A DNA stretch of 25,573 bases from assembly GCA_023423045.1 (NCBI GenBank), contig JAFAGA010000027.1, positions 1-25,573 of the forward strand, given 5' to 3'. The DNA is from Bacillota bacterium (GTDB taxonomy: Bacteria > Bacillota > Clostridia > Lachnospirales > Lachnospiraceae). The translations under genes and the position numbers were made by a program. Under the pieces are notes generated by a model. The model worked only from the letters and a program-made list of their open reading frames with translations. It had not been told where the DNA came from and did no database searches. Each line of letters starts with the position of its first letter. The first letter of the stretch is position 1. Positions 22,362 through 25,573 of this stretch are shown piece by piece.

Positions 22362-22922
22362 ATGGAAGACAGCAAGATTATTGAATTATATTTCAGCCGT
22401 TGTGAGCATGCCATTGCCGCGACCTCTGAGAAATACGGAAATTACTTGGGATACATCTCCATGAACATTCTTCATAACAGGGAAGATGCGGCAGAATGTG
22501 TTAATGATACCTATCTGCATACCTGGAATGCCATTCCGCCCAAGCGTCCGTCCGCCTTTCGGGCCTGGCTTGGAACGATTACAAGAAATCTTTCCTTTGA
22601 CCGTTATAAACATGCAAATGCGAAAAAAAGAGGGGGCACGGAAATGGAGCTGATCCTTTCGGAGCTGGGAGAATGCATTCCTTCCTCCGCCAATGTGGAG
22701 CGAACGGTTGAGGATAAGGAAATCGCACGATTGATCAATTGCTTTTTGAGGAACCAGAAACCGGAAAACCGTATGATATTCGTACGACGATACTGGTATG
22801 GGGACAGCATTGCCAAAATATCGGAGCGTTTTTTGATCAGTGATAGTAAGATCAAATCCTCACTGTTTCGTACCCGGAAGCTTCTGCGGCTGCATCTTGA
22901 GAGGGAGGGGGTTATTTTATGA
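22362..22922 (+). CDS. ECF-type RNA polymerase sigma factor
   Basis: The 186-aa protein has the two helical domains of ECF sigma factors. Region 2 includes REDAAECVNDTYLHTWNAIP and FRAWLGTITRNLSFDRYK. Region 4 includes RMIFVRRYWYGDSIAKISER and SDSKIKSSLFRTRKLLRLHL. It would direct RNA polymerase to stress-response promoters. A GTG at 22344 is also in frame, but AAAGGAG lies 7 nt before the ATG at 22362. The gene ends in ATGA shared with the next start, so the two proteins are translationally coupled, the usual arrangement for a sigma factor and its membrane regulator. Targets and signal are unknown. Confidence 0.9.
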   Translation: MEDSKIIELYFSRCEHAIAATSEKYGNYLGYISMNILHNREDAAECVNDTYLHTWNAIPPKRPSAFRAWLGTITRNLSFDRYKHANAKKRGGTEMELILSELGECIPSSANVERTVEDKEIARLINCFLRNQKPENRMIFVRRYWYGDSIAKISERFLISDSKIKSSLFRTRKLLRLHLEREGVIL

Positions 22923-24424
22923 AGGAAGAGCGGTTGTTTTATATTATTGGTCTGCTGGAGGAAGAACTGATTGATGAAGCAGAGGACCAAAAGCCTCTGC
23001 TAAAATCAGTACATGGCTTCTCTAAACGGTTCTTAGCGGCGGCAGCCTGTCTGATCTTCCTCCTTGGAGGTGCCTGGTATTTTACATCCCAGATCGGCCG
23101 TTTCGGAGGAAACAGTGGAGACGGCAACGGGGGAGGAAGCGGTCATCCGGAGGGAAGCACCTTCATGCATTATACAGGTCCCGTTATGCCCTTACATGTT
23201 GCCGGAGACACTCGGGAACTATCGGCAGAGCGAACACTCTATTACGACTTTACGGAAAATATCGCCCGTTTCGCCAGAATACAGGACAGATATTCCATTA
23301 CCAATGCCTCCTTCGAGGATAAAACGGTTACTGTTCTATATCCCTTTGTCAGCAGTCTATCGGACAGCTTCAACGATACACCTGTAATTACAGTGGATGA
23401 GAAGTCTTTGGAGACAGAACTCCTCCTTGGCAATTATTCCGGAGGCTTTACGGGGGTTGATGGAGCATATGGTGAGGATAACACCTCTTATAATTTGATG
23501 AATATTAAATCCTGGGAGGGGTATAAAGCTTTATTGGAGGACGGAGAATATCTCCGGTCGGCGCAAATCGAGCCGGTACTGAAGGATCAGGAGGTTACGG
23601 TATATACCTTTTGGGATACCTCGTATCCTGCAGAATATGATGCTGCGGCTTTAGCAATCGCTTTTACCCTGCCGGCAGAATCCAGGGTAATTACCTATAA
23701 TATGAACGGTATGAGTTATGATGACACGACAAATGCTTATCAGTTCGGCTATTTTCTCTCCCGCAACAGCGGCCAGCGTGTCATCATCCTGGGAGAAGCG
23801 CCTGCCGAGTTTACACTAAAAGGCTATAAAAATCTGTCCTATGAGAAGGAAGTTAAGGAAATTACAGGGACCGTGCGGACAGAAAACAAGCTTCTTTCTG
23901 AAGTGATTGCCGAATGCCTGGATGAGTCTTCCAGGTATCTGGAGAATAACTGGGAGATGTCCTCTCTAATTACGAGGCAGCTTCAATACCGCGCCGTCAT
24001 TTCCATGTTCCAATATACCCAGCTGGGGGACAGTCCCAAGGACCGTTATCAATGGATGACTCTGGACGATCTGATCAGTGAGGCGCATACCATGCAGCGG
24101 ATTATGTATCAAAAGGGGGAAATAACAATACCGGCAGGGGAGACCATTGAATTAAACAGCAGCTTTATCAAAGGTGCAAGCTATGACTTCTACAGCGCAG
24201 GTGCTTCGGGTAATCAAGGTGTTGTTGGCTATGATATGGTGACAAAGCTAGGAAGTGATCTGAACATCACAGACCAGTACGCCGGCATCCGGCTTCCCGC
24301 TAATGTTCAGATCATACGTCAAAACTTTGGTTTTGATCCTGAAAATGGGGTCACGACCGTAGAGCTTGACCGTGAGCAGGAACATTATTATCTGGAATTA
24401 AAGCCTGTCGAAACAGGGGATTAA
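22919..24424 (+). CDS. Single-pass membrane protein, probable anti-sigma factor or sensor
   Basis: The 501-aa protein has a short cytoplasmic N-terminus of about 37 residues, a membrane segment at about 38-57, a glycine-rich linker (63-76) and an outer domain of more than 400 aa. I do not recognise the outer domain. It is rich in Tyr, Asp and Glu and appears beta-rich, with no Cys after the membrane segment. The 4-bp ATGA overlap with the sigma gene suggests that it holds the sigma factor inactive at the membrane. The cytoplasmic part (MKEERLFYIIGLLEEELIDE) is short for a classical zinc anti-sigma domain and lacks its His/Cys motif, so the inhibition mode would differ. There is no ribosome site of its own beyond GAGGGGG in the upstream gene. 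Confidence 0.75.
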   Translation: MKEERLFYIIGLLEEELIDEAEDQKPLLKSVHGFSKRFLAAAACLIFLLGGAWYFTSQIGRFGGNSGDGNGGGSGHPEGSTFMHYTGPVMPLHVAGDTRELSAERTLYYDFTENIARFARIQDRYSITNASFEDKTVTVLYPFVSSLSDSFNDTPVITVDEKSLETELLLGNYSGGFTGVDGAYGEDNTSYNLMNIKSWEGYKALLEDGEYLRSAQIEPVLKDQEVTVYTFWDTSYPAEYDAAALAIAFTLPAESRVITYNMNGMSYDDTTNAYQFGYFLSRNSGQRVIILGEAPAEFTLKGYKNLSYEKEVKEITGTVRTENKLLSEVIAECLDESSRYLENNWEMSSLITRQLQYRAVISMFQYTQLGDSPKDRYQWMTLDDLISEAHTMQRIMYQKGEITIPAGETIELNSSFIKGASYDFYSAGASGNQGVVGYDMVTKLGSDLNITDQYAGIRLPANVQIIRQNFGFDPENGVTTVELDREQEHYYLELKPVETGD

Positions 24425-24429
24425 AGCTG

Positions 24430-24459
24430 CCTGCCCGAAGCAAGGTGAGACGGGGCAGG
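24430..24459 (+). other. Weak stem-loop after the sigma operon
   Basis: CCTGCCCG (24430-24437) can pair with CGGGGCAGG (24451-24459) with one bulge. No T-run follows, so a terminator is doubtful. Confidence 0.3.
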
Positions 24460-24547
24460 GGAGAGGAAGAAAGATTGAAAGTATATTAGGATATAACAAA
24501 AGGGGGCTGTCGGTTAATACCGATTTTTAAGCTTCCTACCAAAGAAT

Positions 24548-24606
24548 AAGAAGATCCCATGGAATTCAGTGCTTTTTAGCACTGGATCCTTCCATAGGAT
24601 CTTCTT
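24548..24606. terminator. Long inverted repeat inside the IS1182-type end
   Basis: AAGAAGATCCCATGGAA (24548-24564) pairs with TTCCATAGGATCTTCTT (24590-24606) with one mismatch. An inner stem AGTGCT-TTTT-AGCACT (24568-24583) caps it. It lies 70 bp past the transposase stop codon and would fold into a long hairpin that ends or insulates transcription. Confidence 0.55.
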
Positions 24607-24676
24607 GCTTTTTCTATTGCTGCTTATTTTAGGCCGCAAAAACCCCTTGTTCCTATATTTTGAAACGCTCCTTTTT

Positions 24677-25453
24677 CTAAGCTGTTTTCTCGTCGTTTTT
24701 TCCTTCGAATTTCCGGATCTCATCATGAAGGAACCGGTGATATTTATTCACATTTCGACCGATCGCATACAGCATGAATTCTTTATACACTTTTTCCGAT
24801 GACCGGTAATGAAAACGCCGGAAATTTTCATTTTCCTTTATGTCTCCAAAATGCCCTTCTGTCTGGATCGAACGGATCTGGCGTTTTAGAATCCCCTTTT
24901 CACTCTGGATATTCGCATGGGATTCTTCTTTCAGTTCCTCCCATTGCTCATTGATCTTCAGGACCTTGTTTCTTTCGGCATTTTTTTCCGCATTATATTT
25001 ATATAAACACCGGGTCTTATGTTCACAGCCACTGCAGTCCGCACATCCATATACCTCAAATGTCTGGGTATAACCATCCTGTTCTTTCATTTCTGTGCGG
25101 ATGTGACGGAGTTCCCTTCCGTCATGGCAGATGTAGTAATGCTCATCTTCAAAGATCTGGTGTGTCATGTTGTAATACTTACTGATATCTTCTGTATAAG
25201 CACGTGTTTTTCGTTTTTCGTGGTCCTGTAGTTTTATATAACTGGCTATTTTATTTTGCTTCAGATAAAACAGATTTTTCTCGCTGCAGTATCCACTGTC
25301 GGCCGTTACTTCTTCCAGGCTGTCGCCAAAGGCTTTCCGGTGCTTCTCCAAAACCGGGATCAGGGTGTTGTAATCCGTACGGTCATTGCTCACATAACCA
25401 TGGATGATAAAATAGTTTTCCACTGCGATCTGGACATTGTATGCGGGTTGGTG
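24677..25453 (-). pseudogene. IS1182-type transposase, C-terminal half only
   Basis: The open frame reads PAYNVQIAVENYFIIHGYVS, then ADSGYCSEKNLFYL (with the catalytic-domain Asp), the cysteine cluster YGCADCSGCEHKTRC, and SIQTEGHFGDIKENENFRRF (with the likely catalytic Glu) near the end. These are hallmarks of DDE transposases of the IS1182 group. Only about 258 residues remain of an enzyme normally near 500. The frame runs into TAG at 25454-25456, exactly where IS3-type sequence takes over, so the gene was cut by another insertion. A GTG at 25423 could start a shorter protein, but it lacks the first catalytic Asp region and would not be active. Confidence 0.85.
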
Positions 25454-25573
25454 CTAGAATATAAATAGTACAAGTTAGACATGGAATTTTTCTAATAAAA
25501 AAGTATAATAGAGATAATTGGAGGAATGAACATGGCTATACAGTACACAGAACAATTTAAGAAAGATGCAGTG
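25454..25573 (+). mobile_element. Left end of an IS3-type element, cut by the window edge
   Basis: Sequence after the break includes AGTACAAGTTAGACATGG, similar to ends of IS3/IS150-group elements, then TATAAT (25504-25509) and the first OrfA codons. The exact first base is uncertain by several bp. Confidence 0.6.
25532..25573 (+). CDS. IS3-type transposase OrfA, first 14 codons
   Basis: The partial protein MAIQYTEQFKKDAV continues past the window. It matches the start of OrfA proteins of IS3-family elements (typically MxxKYSxEFKxDAV), which contain a helix-turn-helix that binds the element ends. GGAGG at 25520-25524 lies 7 nt before the ATG. OrfB, with the DDE domain, would lie outside the window. 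Confidence 0.7.
   Translation, partial: MAIQYTEQFKKDAV

Larger units (their letters stand above)
24501..25453 (-). mobile_element. Truncated IS1182-type insertion sequence
   Basis: The left boundary is placed at AGGGGGCTGTCGG (24501-24513), a G-rich end typical of such elements and the point where similarity to IS structure begins. The right boundary is where the transposase reading frame is lost, next to IS3-type sequence. The 5' half of the transposase gene and the other terminal repeat are missing. Boundaries were judged by eye. Confidence 0.65.

Noticed and set aside
24514..24726. 70-codon minus-strand frame at the IS end
   Set aside because: It overlaps the long inverted repeat and the end of the transposase gene; its lysine-rich sequence is a by-product of A+T-rich IS DNA.

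Overview
The window looks like chromosomal DNA of an anaerobic, plant-sugar-using Firmicute, most probably a Lachnospiraceae / Clostridium cluster XIVa relative. The grounds are moderate G+C with strong AGGAGG-type ribosome sites, a T-box in front of methionyl-tRNA synthetase, a clostridial class I hybrid cluster protein, an arabinose isomerase/FGGY kinase pair with an AraC-type regulator, a GH43 lipoprotein, and IS66-, IS1182- and IS3-type insertion sequences. The assignment is inferred from gene content, not from a marker gene.

Layout. 1-2200 is visibly A+T-rich: a decayed IS66 transposase fragment and two orphan exported or membrane proteins, closed by a two-way terminator. 2264-4730 holds a UPF0371/DUF1846 protein (-) and a divergent SRAP (YedK/HMCES-type) DNA-repair protein (+). 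4792-5166 is a broken lipoprotein gene. 5332-7128 is a Cache-domain chemoreceptor. 7330-8907 is a two-gene type II restriction-modification operon (TdeIII-like nuclease, then a DPPY methyltransferase) with a perfect inverted repeat at its promoter. 9060-10529 is a secreted GH43 glycosidase lipoprotein.

10766-14728 is the most coherent and interesting part: a hemerythrin protein and an unrecognised 207-aa protein form one operon, the hybrid cluster protein gene (hcp) forms another, and a Crp/Fnr regulator is encoded divergently from hcp. Both operons carry the same palindrome, TGTAGC-N4-GCTACA, at exactly the same distance from a TATTAT -10 box, and their start regions are also alike. I infer a small nitrosative/oxidative-stress regulon controlled by the adjacent regulator, with the 207-aa protein as an uncharacterised member.

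14873-16910 is metG under a T-box with an AUG specifier. 16922-22123 is an arabinose region on the minus strand: AraC-type regulator, a possible structured leader, araA, and an FGGY kinase (probable ribulokinase). The kinase is flanked by three copies of an intergenic repeat whose hairpins show compensatory changes. No araD or transporter is in view. 22362-24424 is an ECF-type sigma factor overlapping by 4 bp a large single-pass membrane protein, probably its anti-sigma factor or sensor. 24501-25573 is a truncated IS1182-type transposase interrupted by the start of an IS3-type element, which runs off the window.
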